A stretch of DNA of 64,000 bases from Apostichopus japonicus. Taxonomy: Eukaryota; Echinodermata; Holothuroidea; Aspidochirotida; Stichopodidae. The stretch is from contig NC_092577.1 in NCBI RefSeq assembly GCF_037975245.1, positions 22,408,398 through 22,472,397 on the forward strand, given 5' to 3'. The position numbers were made by a program, and so were the translations under genes. Shown here one piece after another: positions 10,829 to 23,500 of the stretch. Under the pieces are notes generated by a model. That model was not told the origin of the DNA and did no database searches. It saw only the letters and a program-made list of their open reading frames with translations. Positions within the stretch are counted from its first letter, which is position 1, and every line of letters begins with the position of its first letter.

Positions 10829-12119
10829 CTGTAAGACAGACAAATGCCAAATGATTAGGTTAATAAAAAACAATGGTCATAAGTTTGCATGGCAAAAGTA
10901 TTAGCAATTTTACTTCAATCAGGTAACATGTGGGGGAATGAAGACTTGAGTAACAGGACAGATGTCAAATTGGTTTGTGGTTTTTCCCTTTAGAAAATGC
11001 CTCAGAAAATCTGCTAAATATCAAGCCTATGTTCCCTCATTTGTACCAAATTGCATCTACTTGACATTTCCTTCATGAAGCCTGATACAGCAGCTTCTTT
11101 GTATTCCAGGCAAATTGCTTTTAATAATTTACCCTGTGTCTTTGATACCTTGGCTTTTATATAAGATCATAGACAAAAAGTGCAATATGATACCAAATAA
11201 ACCAGGAAATCAAATAGGTAAGTGATTCCTTGCAAATGAGAGGCAACTTTAGACAGAAGATACCAACATTCGGTGTTACTGAACAAAAATGGCCAATATT
11301 GTACAATTGCCTTGCAGTAATTGTCAATGGGTGCCAATACAATACAAGGCTAAACTTCAAAACCAACTTTCACTCTTTCAATCATGATCTCTAGCTAATA
11401 GCAGAGAAACTTATTAATAAAAGGCAGAAGGGTGACATATTACGTTTGATAAGTCCATGAATGTTACATGTCTACATGGTATTAACATTTTCACTTCTTG
11501 GAACGGTTTAAGTCTGGGCAATAAGTTAATAACTAAAAAATATCTTCCTAAACGTTCATTCTAAGAATACTTTCACCTAATTTGAACATCAAAATATGTG
11601 GTCTTATCGGGACAATGGACTGCAAGAAATGCTTGCTCTGTATCAATGTCCTCCTGTCAGGTTTTTGTGAGGCCACATAAATTCCTTCATGACTATAAAT
11701 AGCAATTTATTAATCAGTTTTCTACGGTATTGTTGTGAGTGCAAGCTAACACAATCCTTTGTTGGGATCCTGGCCTAGCACACCAAAGCAGCTTAAGGTA
11801 ATAAATCGCACTCATCTTTCTGTAGTCCCTTTTGAACTGAACTGCACTGTAAAATCAATAAAACCTATTTTGTTAAGGATTGATTTGGCACTAATTCAAG
11901 ATAAAGGTATTGGCCGAAGGTGGAACATACCTAGGGAGTCAATTTGACAAGTATGTGAGTTTGGCTGCATTTGAATCCCATGAAAGAAACAAAGATATGG
12001 ACTCATCCAGGGGTATATAGATCAAGATTAACATACTTATGTTTTTTATCTTAAATGGCAGGGCTGGAATACAACATAAGTCTCAGATATCACTTGCATT
12101 ATCTCCACAAAAAACTCAC

Positions 12120-12188
12120 CAGAGGAAGTGTTTTCCAGTACAGGTGGATCATGATGGCTCTGCTTCCCCTGCTCATCTGAATGGTTAT
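12120..12188 (-). CDS. Gene A small acidic exon, copy 1
   Basis: 69 nt, phase 1-1, donor GTGAGT, acceptor CTTATAG. It encodes NHSDEQGKQSHHDPPVLEN followed by TSS. Ends are conserved with the other copy while the middle differs by one codon in length, so both can be included, or either skipped, without changing frame. Confidence 0.65.
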
Positions 12189-12613
12189 CTATAAGACAGA
12201 CAAATGCCAAATGTGTAGATTAGTTGATAAGCAATGGTCACAAGTTTACGCAACTAAAAGTAATAACAATTCTACTTATTCGGAACATGTTATCTATCAT
12301 CCAATGTTCCCTGAAAGACGTGAGAACAAATGGGGGCTGGAGAGTTAAGTAAGAGTTGGTTTGTTGTTTTTCCTTAATTACAGGCAATACCTTTGAACAT
12401 CTGCTAAATATGATGCCTATGTCCGTTCAATTCTACAGATACTTGCATTTGCCACGTTTACCAACATGACAATTCCTTTTCAGCCCTATATAGTAAGCTT
12501 TGTGTTACAAGAAAGTATACCCAAAAAATAATTTACCTTGTTTCTCTGATATATCTACCCTTTAACATGAGATGTCTAGATAAGACATGCAACATAATAC
12601 AAAAGAGACTCAC

Positions 12614-12706
12614 CACCCTCAAGCTGATGCATTGCGACAGATTCTTCAATTTGTTCATCTTCAAACACAGGAATGTCTGTTGGATTGTGAAGTTCCAAAA
12701 ATTTGT
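12614..12706 (-). CDS. Gene A acidic linker exon
   Basis: 93 nt, phase 1-1, directly after the recombinase-like exon. It encodes KFLELHNPTDIPVFEDEQIE followed by ESVAMHQLEG. The donor GGTG/GTGAGT is good; the acceptor (AATTATAAG) has a weak pyrimidine tract, so the 5' limit is less sure. Confidence 0.5.
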
Positions 12707-12998
12707 CTTATAATTGATGACAAATTGTAGCCAAAGCAATCTTGGGGCAACCTCTAGAGAAATTAGGTACAATGCCAGCCAAAACCATTTTTCACTGAAA
12801 TGGTCAAGGTACTATTATGCTTGCACTGATCTGACCTACAGTCATGGATGCTGAATAACTCCAGTTTGTGAACATAACCTAAGTTAAGTAACACTGGCAT
12901 ATTAAGTCATTTTATCAGAGAAGATGTTAAATGTTCTTTACATTTCTTGTCATAAGTAGTTTACTCCTGCTAATTGAACTACTTAAATAAATTCTTAC

Positions 12999-15975
12999 CA
13001 TCAACACTGATTTCATCCAACGTCTTTCCTCTTAAGTTAGAAACTTTGCCTCGATCCATGGCAAGGAGCAATTTGGAAACTTTGCACAGTTCAACTGTTG
13101 ACTCCTGGAGTCTATAATATTGCTTGTGAATTGCCACATCATGACCAAGGTGGCTTGCCAGCCACTCTACCTCCTGACTACCAAGACTTAAGACTTGTGA
13201 GACAGTTGCAGCATACTGTCTCATTTTGGTGCTATTTATGGTCTCTGGTGCTTTTAAATCCAGACCAGTAAGTACTTCAGAAAGGCACTCTCCTCCATCA
13301 AGAAATGATGCTGAAGTAGACCTAGCAAACACATAGGGGTTGCCGGCTGGTATGCAAAATGATTCCCTTTGATCAATGATCAACTTAAGAGATTCAGAAC
13401 ATTCTGGTGGAATAATAACTGCGACTGGACGGCCACGTTTTCCCACAATTTTAACTACCTGGTACCGCTTAGACAGCTCTTTCTCCAAAGCATTTAGATT
13501 ATGAGCTAATTCATTAATCTCACATTTCTCCCACTGCGGCCGGTTTAAGATGGAAGCTACAGGCAATTTTGCCATTTCAGCTGGTCTGCGTTTGTTAAAG
13601 ACGATCAGTCTTGCTAGGGTCATTTTCTGCAATAGACGATAATCTCTGAACTCAGGTTTAGCACTCATGAGTTTACTGGTCAAACTTTTAATCTGAGATC
13701 GTGTGTGCTCAGAAACTTTCTTGAGATCAGAAACACTTGGGAGGCTGACTACTTTTTCACACTTTCTTACATTCAATGTGGAAGCAGCTGCTGAAGCAAC
13801 TTTCACATGCCATTCTGCTTGATGAAGTTGCAAATATCTGTTTGCTTCTTCTTCAGCTTCAGCATCACCTTGCCTTATTGCTTGGCTACGCTTGATTCTT
13901 GTGATCCAGACGAAGTCATGCCCTGACTTTATAGCGAATGATGGAAACTTATACTGACAACTTCCACCATTATCATTTTCAACTATGGCACATCTTTTTT
14001 CCACTGCCTCAACTACCATATCAAACTTGGATGGTTTTATGAAATCACTGATGTTCTGGCCACCATTAGGATCAGATTTCCTTAGTTCTAGTAAGACACT
14101 AGCAAGTGCTCTCATTTTTTGGGACACAATATGCTTTCTGGTTTGCTGGTTGCGAAGCACTTGGTTTCCATATTCAAGTATGAGTATGTCATTGCTAAGA
14201 ACATCAAACAGCTCATCTCTCTTCATTGAAGATAAGACCATTCTTTTCAATTTGTCACTTGCTCCGTTGTACCGTTTCATAAGGATGTCACTTTCCATGC
14301 GAACTCGTGATCTCTTTTTACTTTCTCCCTTGGATTCTGATTCTTTGGCAATGCATCTATACCGCACATGCCTCCACAAATCATCCTTACTAACATATCC
14401 CAAACACTGTGGACAGGGGCCGTAATCATCCAAGTCAAAGTAGGCTCCAGTTGATGGTCATCGCATCAAAATTATCTCTCCAGTCTGTGTTTGTATCACT
14501 TCTTCATAGTGAAAGAAATTTCCTTTGTTTCGCAGAAGGTCTAGTTTAACTTTCCGCTCCCTTGATTCCACAGGCAGTGCCATTATCTGTGCAACAGCAA
14601 CTTCATCTTTATGTTGACTTAGATAGTGTCGACCGATAACAACTTCTCACAACTTCCCACAGAACAAGCATGCATTTCTTTTATCGTAGACTCGTTTGGA
14701 ACCTTTCTCTGTTTGTTTCCTTTGAGCACATTTGACATGGACTTCTTCTTCCTCCTGTTCTTCATCATCCAACTGCTCCCGTTCACAACCTGATGAATTG
14801 TCTTCACAGCAGCCTGCATCCATTTTAGCATCAATCACTTTATTGTAACATGTCCCTGAAGTCCCAGGGACATCTTTCGGTAAGTCACATGTGTCATCAT
14901 CCTTTTCAAGATCACTGTTCTTATCTGAATCACCAGGGTCTGGATGATAACCTGAATCGGCCTCATGTTCAGAAGCATCACTCTTGTCATCAGCAACTTC
15001 ATATTCATGAGTACTTTCAATATCACTTAATAGGGCTGTTTGACAGTCTACCTCTGCTGCCATAAAAGGAAACACTTGTGTATCTCTAAGAATGGATCTT
15101 ATCTTAGCAAGTTCCTTCTCCAGATCAGACCTAGTGTCTAATGTCTGATTTTGCTGTGAGTTGTCCTCTGCATTAGGTTTCTGTTCAATAGCTTTATTTG
15201 CTTTCCAGTCACCACATTCTTCAATGGGAGATCCCTCAACCATTTCCTCATCATCTTCTCTCCGATGATGATGATGGCGATATGCATCGCCATGTTAGGT
15301 AATTGTTCCCTATCATCTTTATCAGGTTTCTTACCAGTTTCTTCTTTTGTGTATCCAGCAGCGGTCAATTTTTCTTGCTGTGAGTGGTCCTCTGTATTAG
15401 TATTAGTATTCAATGGAAGATACCTCAACCATTTCCTCATCATCCTCTCTCTGAAGTGCTGTATTATGCATCGCCATGTTGGTTAACTGTTCCCAACCAT
15501 CTTTATCAGGTTTGTCACCAGTTACTTCTTTAGGGTCTTTTGCAGTGGTCAGTATTTCTTGCTGTGAGTGGTCTTTTGCATTATTATTCTGTTCACAAGC
15601 TTGATCTTCTTTACTGCAACCAACATCTCATTGGAAGATCCCTCAACAATTTCCTCATCATCTTCCCTGTGAAGAGTTGTGTTGAGCACCATCATACTAG
15701 GTAATTGTTCACAACACTCTTTATCCAGTTGGTCTTCAGTTTTGTCCTGAACTTCCTGTTGGGTACTCTTGCCATCCTTGTCTGTTCGCCAAGGAAGATT
15801 TTTTAAACCATAGTCATACCGTATCTCGTCACCAATATTAATTTCCTTTGTTGAAAACAAGCAAAGAATAACTTCCTCATTGTGAATTATCTTCTTCGTT
15901 CTGCAGTTTGCTTTTTGGGGTTTTTCATCATTGACAAAATTTCCAAGTCACTTTTTCATATGGGTTGCATCAATG
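12999..15975 (-). CDS. Gene A main exon: SET C-half, acidic repeats, zinc finger, tyrosine-recombinase-like domain
   Basis: The acceptor ATATCTTTCAG precedes 15975. The frame opens with IDATHMKK, a TGA, then LGNFVND and GDEIRYDYG...PWR, the end of a SET domain (NxxC and YDYG motifs). Acidic tandem repeats follow (15790-15226), an acidic block, KRVYDKRNACLFC (about 14690), a TGA, HYLSQH, a second TGA, and a C2HC finger CPQC...H...C (14415-14350). The C-terminal 220 residues look like a tyrosine recombinase: Arg in FNKRRPAEM, Lys in GKRGRPVAV, TKMRQ for the HxxR box, LGH, and Tyr in HKQYYR. The exon ends DEISVD with donor GTAAGA. The 484-residue frame 14433-12979 is uninterrupted. No recombinase activity is claimed; HxxR has lost its His. 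Confidence 0.75.
15226..15790 (-). repeat. Coding tandem repeats in gene A acidic region
   Basis: Three diverged units begin at 15226, 15415 and 15633 with the word GGAAGATxCCTCAACxATTTCCTCATCATC; spacings are 189 and 218 bp. On the minus strand they encode acidic Gln/Asp/Lys-rich segments (HSQQE, KPDKD, EDDEE). Frame differs between units, so indels have accumulated. Confidence 0.75.
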
Positions 15976-15999
15976 CTGAAAGATATAAAATTAAAAAAA

Positions 16000-18150
16000 A
16001 AAAACATGTACAATTATTGTGTATTTCATTAAATGATTGCAATCATTGAAGGAAGGCAACCTTTTATGCCCAATGAATTAAAGTTTCTCCATGTACAAAA
16101 TGAAGTGAAAAGTCTCCCATGAATATCTTCCTTCAAAATCTCATTGTTTGTGGTGGTAACTCCCACAATGCCTATAGACCTGTCACTACCATTACTCTTG
16201 CCCAAACCCAACAGTAAGCTTCTCCTAGCCTTATCCCCTGACCAATTAATTAAAATTAAAATAACCAAAACCCTTCCCGTATATCCCTTCCAAATTCCTT
16301 TCAAAAACTACAAAGTCAACAAGTAAGAGATTCATGTTATTACAAATCTCACCTTGTTTGCAATGTGATGAGTTTTAAAGAAGTTCATGTATTGCTTCAG
16401 TAGCACCCCTATGTAGTACTGAAGTGTGTGGCTATAGCACACTACACACTGTATTATGGCTGTAGATAATTGCCTTGATAGCTCTTGACAGGAGCTACTA
16501 ATTGTGTTCCTCAGTTGGAATTTACAGGCGCTACAAAGCATGAGCGCGATCTTGCGGAATGGTGAGTACTCTACTACTGATAAATACCTTACTTTTAATA
16601 TAATATTAATACTCTACTTATAAATACCTGTATCATTACAATTATTACCAACAAGTACCTAATCATGGAGGACATGATTATTCCAAAATCATGATCATTA
16701 ATAACTCACAGTGAAATAACACTAATCCTTAACCAGAATGCAAAAATGCATTGTGCTACCAATGATGTAATATGAGCACTTTTCTTCATGAATCTGACTG
16801 ATGTAATGTATAGTGAGGGTGTACAACATACTTGATCTTTGTATTACAGTGCAACGCATTGTGTTGTGACAAACAATAAATTCAAACAATTAATTCCACA
16901 AACAATGTGACAAACAATAAATTCACAAAGGCACGGGCTGTCCTGAAATGACCATTGACCTCAACAACAGGCTTCTTGTACTAAGAGTGATACATCAGCA
17001 ACTAAATATGATGTCCTACTGAAATGTTGCGTAAGACATTTTTTTCACAATTTCACCCCTCATGAACTCAACCACTGACCTCCGCCAACATTGTGATGTT
17101 ATGTTTAGGAAGGTGCCTTAGTGAAGAGAGGCAGGTAAGAGGGGAATGAAGTTCTTGCAACATTTTACAAGCTTTCCACAATTTGACCCCTGGTGACCCC
17201 AAATGATATTGACCTCCATAAAAATCAAATTGGCTTTATTGTACTTTATGTGGTACTTCTACAAACCAAATATGAAGTCTGCCCATGATTCCCTTCTTGA
17301 GATGTCGTATTTACAAGGTTTCACAAGTTGACCCCTGGTGAGCCCAAATGACATTTGACCTCCTTAAAAAACACTAGGCTTCTTGTATTAAATGTGTGAC
17401 TTCTACACACTAAGTACAGTATGAGGTCTGTCTAAGCTTTTCTTCTTGAGATATCATGTTTACAAGGTTTTCCACAATTTCAGCACAAATAACCTTTGAC
17501 CTCAACCAAAATCAATAGGCTTCTTGTCCTCAATATGGTACTCCTACACATTAAACAAGAGGTATGCTCAAGCTTTCCTTCTTGAGATATTGTTTTTAGA
17601 AGGTTTTCACAATTTGACCGTCGGTGACCCCAAATGACCTTTGACCTCTACCAAAATTAATAGGCTCCTTGTCCTTAATATGGTACTTCAACACACTAAC
17701 ATATGAGTTATGCCCAAGGTTTTCTTCTTGAGATATTGTGTTTATATACAAGGTTTTCACAATTCGACCCAAAATTTGCCAACAACATAGTTCAAAGGAT
17801 GAAGGTAACTGATCCATTAGCAAAAGTTCTTCAGACTTCTGTTTGACTTCTGGCATATTTCAGTATGAAGTACAAATTGGAAACTGACTTGCACTAACCT
17901 ACAGCAAGTGAGCTTTATTTCACACCTAACTCAAACAGAATTGTAGTTTTAATCCAACTGACAAATGATGTTAGGCTAGCAGACTAATTGACTTTTCACT
18001 GACAGGTCAGCCTAAAATAAATGAAAAACTATGAACAATTTCCTTTAAAAATGAATAACAGCAAACACAACTCTCCAATATATAATTTCTCTAATACGAC
18101 TAAAAATATCATGTTGCTTAGCCATGCATGTATGTTATTACTAGTAAAGC
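16000..18150. repeat. Intron of gene A with ~140-bp repeats bearing TGACCTTTGACCTC words
   Basis: 16000-16900 holds nothing recognised. From about 16930 to 17800, degenerate ~137-145-bp units repeat: TTGACCTCNACC, AATAGGCTTCTTGT, a TGGTACTNCTACA block, CTTCTTGAGATAT, and AAGGTTTTCACAATTTGACC. The reverse complement of TGACCTTTGACCT is AGGTCA-A-AGGTCA, a nuclear receptor DR1 layout. The missing SET exon of gene A was looked for here and not found. Confidence 0.75.
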
Positions 18151-18156
18151 ACTCAC

Positions 18157-18228
18157 CAATCCTTTCACTGATGAACTTCTTCTCAAGATCAGGGTGATCC
18201 TGCTCATAGTTGGGTACATCTGTATCCT
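18157..18228 (-). CDS. Putative upstream exon of gene A (start of SET domain)
   Basis: 72 nt, phase 1-1, acceptor CTTCCCAG, donor GTGAGT. It encodes DTDVPNYEQDHPDLE followed by KKFISERI, resembling the acidic lead and first beta strand that precede a SET domain. Linkage to the SET C-half at 15975 is inferred from order and strand; the intervening exon is absent and the phases do not meet directly. Confidence 0.4.
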
Positions 18229-18234
18229 CTGGGA

Positions 18235-20500
18235 AGATTAAAAGATATCAAAAGTTAACACAGTGACAACACAATTACTGAAAACTGCAAATTAAAGCTC
18301 TAACATGTGTTAAACAATATGGATACATGTAACAGTATGTCAGTGTCAAGAGAGACAATGTGCATTGCACTGCATGTACAATGAGTAGCTAGGATGCACC
18401 GCAATGGGCTCCAGCCACCATGCCAGATTACTTTATTGCAAGTTGTTTGTGCTTATGCAGAACACAGTGTCGAGGTGCAAGTATACAGAAAGGCCCTAAA
18501 GCTAATTTAATGTACAAGGGATTCAAAATTAGCAATCTGGTCAAATTTATATTAAATTCTTGCATATTTCTCTTTTTGCATACTTAATTTTCTCACATTC
18601 AGCAAGGTGAATGCACAAGATGCATTGTGAAATTTAACTAATTGGCAAACTATGTAATATACTACCACTGTAAGATAATTCAGGGTCAATACATGAGAGG
18701 GGTAAACCATAACCCATACAGATGATTCAACTCAATTTAGTACCTCAGCAACTAAACATGAGAATTCCTCCTTGATACATTCATGGAATATTAAATTAAC
18801 AAACGTTTTCACATGTTGACTCCTGTTGATCCCTATGCCCTTTGACCTACACCGAAAGCTTCACATTCAACATGGCATAATCACATACCAATAATATAAG
18901 ATCGCTATTTCTTAACAAAGTTTGACTACTTAACCAATGTTGAGCTAAATGTACATATCAAATATGCCTTAATGAGATATCAAGTGTGTTAGGATTTAAA
19001 ACATTTGAATTGTGACTCGAAATGAACTTGACCTCCACTCAAATTTGCAGGCTTCTTGTAAGTCAAAGTGGTACTGTACACCTAAATATTACACATGACT
19101 TGAAGTAGCCTATAAGGTCTTCACTATTGTTAACCCTAGATAACATGTAACCTCTGCCCAAAATAATGTGCTTCTTGTGCTTAATGTGATGAACAAATGG
19201 TGAGTTAATGGATCTTTCATACAGTATGTGACAGAGAGAATGAGATGGGTCCAGTTTTGCTAACACAGTTGAAAGTTAACTTACTTTCAGAGTGTTTCTG
19301 CTGGAAACCCTAGCAGAACTAAACTGCTAGAGCAGAATATATTGTACACAATGTGTTGAGGCATTTGATTCAAATGAACCCCAGGCATTAAGATGGTGTG
19401 GGTGTTCATGCATGGGATAAAATAACAAGATATGATAAGGCAGGGTTTGCATTAGCCACAGGATTGCATGATTCCAGCAATTTGATTTCAAATGCTGCAT
19501 GTCAAAACTTGCCAAGACGGGATTTACCACAATCAATTTGAGCTCTCAACTTGAATTAAACGATCCATCGCTAAACCATTGCATTTCGAATAAACGTTTC
19601 GTTAAAGCCACATTTTTCATGTTTAGTTATCCCTTCTATAATCTATCGCAAGATCCCGTAAATTGCTTTGTCAGTCTATCCTTGTATGAAATTAATGAAT
19701 GAAAAAATTATAATTTTGAGAATTTCAATATTTACGCTGACACGAATGTATACAGTAGCTACAACTATGAGAGGAAAGATATCTTTATTTCTTTTATTAT
19801 ACCACAATCAAATAAGACAGCAACTGCATGAAAAATATGTTGTCCTTTCTGCAACCTATAAACACAGGGCTACAGCTGTGCTACCAATACTGCTTAAGAA
19901 AAAGCTAATTTAACAACCCAAACAGGTTGATTATGAAATCATGGATAAATTTCCAAGATAATGTGTGCTGTAATTAGGTTCAAAACAAGAATTTCAAGAA
20001 TTAGCAACTTCAAATACCATAAAATAGAATTAATACCATAGGGCATACAGTATAGGCCAATAGCAATAGCTTTTTTTCTATCTGGGTGGTCTGGCAAATG
20101 TGACTCCAGAAAGGTGTGAATCTCCTTGGAGAAATGGGTAAAAAATTCGGTTTATGACAACCCGAAGAGGTAATTCTCTTCTTGCATTGTACCCACTTGT
20201 ATATAAATATAACCTAAACATTCTACAGAACAGCCAAACAGTAGGGAAGAAACAAAGCACAAATGAAATCATGACCCACCTATAGTGTCTGTTTTAACAT
20301 GCGACTTGCTTTAACCGAAGTTCTCCTCATTAACATGCTAAGTTATTCCCAACAATGTTTGTAATACAAGTTGTTTAATGCATCTTTTGCATTCTTTCAC
20401 GAATAAGTATTTGGTTTACTTTGACAGGGTAATCCCTCTGGAGAATGCAGCTAATACTGTAGGGTGGGGCAAGAAAGGCTGAAAAGAACAAGAGCCCAAG
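18235..20500. other. Non-coding DNA with degenerate TGACCTC repeats
   Basis: Scattered degenerate copies of the TTGACCTC...CTTCTTGT unit appear at about 18810-19180. The rest is AT-rich with no credible exon, RNA or terminal repeat. Confidence 0.5.
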
Positions 20501-20508
20501 GGCACTGC

Positions 20509-23500
20509 GGTTCCTTGCTTGGGGTATATGACAATACACATAATATTATCAAGCAAGATTGGGCTCAAATAGTCCAAGTAATTGTGGTCCTACATGTTCC
20601 CATAAAGTAACCAACACTATATTCAACACTTTTGTAATCACAAAATGTGATCAGATTTTTGATCAAAAGGCACTTTTGAGATCTAAATATGGCGTCCAAA
20701 ATGTAAGAAGTATAAGAGACCAACAAGCGTGTCAACAGATATGATAACATTGGGGACCTCAGATGACATGACCTTTAAGTTGAAAATGTTCCACCACCCC
20801 ATTCACAACTTGTCCCAAAATATCAACCATGTCACACCTTGGCATTGAGATTTAATTGCATTAAATGTCAAAAAATTAACTTTGAACTTGTATACATAAC
20901 TTGACACACAAAGGTGACCCGGAGGTCAACCATTTCACATTTTTGATCGGTGAGACCTAAATAGAGCATGACTGTAAAAATTCAAACATTTTTTCTTTGC
21001 CCATTTTCTCCCCCCAAAATACTACTTTTTTAACATTAGCTGACCTTTGGTGACGTTGGATCACATGACCATTAAGTTTGAAAATATTCCCCTATACCAT
21101 TTGCAACTTGTCCAAAAAAATCAACCTTGTCACACCTTGGAACTGGGAGTTATTGCATTAAATGTCTGAAAATTCACTTTGACCTCATATAACTTCACAC
21201 ACACACGGTCACACGGGGGTCAAGCCATTGACATTTATGATCAGAAGGTACCTTTAACAGCTGAAAATAGCATTGAAACTGTAAAAATCCACAACACGAA
21301 AAGGTCACCAGAGGTCAAATTGAGGTCAAGGGTCACCCAGATGCGGGTCGACAATTGGATTACATTGAAGCAACTCCCAACCCTAACGGACAATTTGTTC
21401 TCAAGTTATCGCCAAAATACCAGGTTTTTATCATAAATTGACCTTTGGTGACCTTGTACCACATGACCGTTAAGTTTGAAAATATTCCTTTATACCATTT
21501 GCAACTACTCCAAAAATATCAACCTTGTCACACCTTGGAACTGGGAGTTATTGCATTAAATGTCTGAAAATTCACTTTGACCTCATATAACTTCGCACAC
21601 GAAGGTCACACTGGGGTCAAGCCATTGACATTTATGATCAGAAGGTACCTTTAACAGCTAAAAATAGCATTGAAACTGTAAAAATCCACAAAACACGAAA
21701 AGGTCACCAGAGGTCAAATTGAGGTCAAGGGTCACCCAGATGCGGGTCGACAATTGGATTACATTGAAGCAACTCCCAACCCTAACGGACAATTTGTTTT
21801 CAAGTTATCGCAAAAATACTAGATTTTTTTAACATTAATTGACCTTTGGTGACCTTGTATCACATGACCGTTATGTTGGAAAATATTCCCCTATACCATT
21901 TGCAACTACTCCAAAAATATCAAGCTTTGTCACACCTTGGAACTGGGAGTTATTGCATTAAATGTCTGAAAATTCACTTTCACCTCGTATAACTTCGCAC
22001 ACGAAGGTCACACGGGGGTCAACCCATCGACATTTATGATCAGAAGGTACCTTTAACAGCTGAAAATAGCATGGAAACTGTAAAAATCCACAAAACACGA
22101 AAAGGTCACCAGAGGTCAAATTGAGGTCAAGGGTCACCCAGATGCAGGTCGACAATTGGATTACATTGAAGCAACTCCCAACCCTAACGGACAATTTGTT
22201 CTCAAGATATCGCCAAAATACCAGGTTTTTATCATAAATTGACCTTTGGTGACCTTGTACCACATGACCGTTAAGTTTGAAAATATTCCCTTATACCATT
22301 TGCAACTACTCCAAAAATATCAACCTTGTCACACCTTGGAACTGGGAGTTATTGCATTAAATGTCTGAAAATTCACTTTGACCTCATATAACTTCGCACA
22401 CGAAGGTCACACTGGGGTCAACCCATTGACATTTATGATCAGAAGGTACCTTTAACAGCTGAAAATAGCATTGAAACTGTAAAAATCCACAAAACACGAA
22501 AAGGTCACCAGAGGTCAAATTGAGGTCAAGGGTCACCCAGATGCGGGTCGACAATTGGATTACATTGAAGCAACTCCCAACCCTAACGGACAATTTCTTT
22601 TGAAGTTATCGCAAAAATACTAGTTTTTTATCATTAATTGACCTTTGGTGACCTCGGATCACATGACCGTTAAGTTTGCAAATATTCCCCTATACCATTT
22701 GCAACTTGTCTGAAAATATCAACTGGGTAACACCTTGGTACTGGCAGTTATTACACTAAATGTCTGAAAATTAACTTTGACCTCATATAACTTAACATAC
22801 ATAGGTCACCTTGGGTCAACTTATTGACATTTTTGATTGATGTGACCTAAATTAGAGCATCAAACTATACAAATTCAAACTTTTTTTCTTTGCCCATTTT
22901 CTGCCCCCCAAAATACTATTTTTTTAACATTAATTCACCTTTGGTGACCTCGGATCACATGACCGTTAAGTTTGAAAATATTCCCCTATACTATTTGCAA
23001 CTTGTCCGAAAATATCAACCATGTCACACCTTGGAACTGCGAGTTGTTGCATTAAATGTCTGAAAATTAACTTTGACCTCGTATAACTTCGCACACGAAG
23101 GTCACACGGGTGTCAACCAATTGACATTTTTGATCGGAAGGTTTCCTCCCAAAATAAGCACATTTTTTCTAATGTGACCTTTGACCTTTTCACCTTGGTT
23201 TCAGATGTAGTTTAATCTCCTGATTCCCAAAAACAAAACGAAAAGTCTGTACAACCATCCTAACTCCGACCGAAAAACTTTGACCCCATATAACTTCGCA
23301 CATAAAGGTCACACGGAGTCAACCTATTGACATTTATGATCAGAAGGTACCTTTGACATCTGAAAATAGCATCGAAACTGTAAAAATCCAAAAAACACGA
23401 AAAGGTCACCAGAGGTCAAATTGAGGTCAAGGGTCACCCAGATGCGGGTCGACAATTGGATTACATTGAAGCAACTCCCAACCCTAACGGACATTTCGTT

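Larger units (their letters stand above)
10678..12620. repeat. Tandem ~1.36-kb segmental duplication carrying an exon in each copy
   Basis: The exon plus both flanks occur twice, with exon ends 10757 and 12120, 1363 bp apart. Matching blocks include CACTCATCTTTCT (about 10697 and 11809), the donor side AACTCACCAGA, the acceptor side GTTATCTxTAAGACAGACAAATGCC (about 10825 and 12185), and ATAATTTACC (about 11124 and 12528). The right copy has about 250 extra bases near 11823-12063. Confidence 0.8.
9883..18228 (-). pseudogene. Gene A: composite SET / tyrosine-recombinase-like / Myb-SANT-like gene (decayed)
   Basis: Proposed exons in transcript order: 18228-18157 (phase 1-1), a missing SET exon, 15975-12999 (phase 2 to 1), 12706-12614, 12188-12120, 10828-10757 (all phase 1-1), and 10105-9883 (terminal). 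Joined content: the C-terminal half of a SET lysine methyltransferase domain of KMT5A-like appearance, acidic tandem repeats, a C2HC zinc finger, a tyrosine-recombinase-like catalytic domain, acidic linkers and a Myb/SANT-like domain. A multicopy fish and invertebrate family with recombinase-like plus Myb-like order is known to me; its function is not. Three in-frame TGA codons (15948, 14647, 14458), frameshifts in the repeats and a one-base frame break in the last exon argue for a pseudogene or a heavily error-containing assembly. The SET part could be a separate gene read into this one. Confidence 0.6.

Noticed and set aside
21958-22593. Paired minus ORFs of about 100 and 69 residues with near-identical sequence
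   Set aside because: They fall in successive units of the ~400-bp satellite, so the similarity is due to the repeat.
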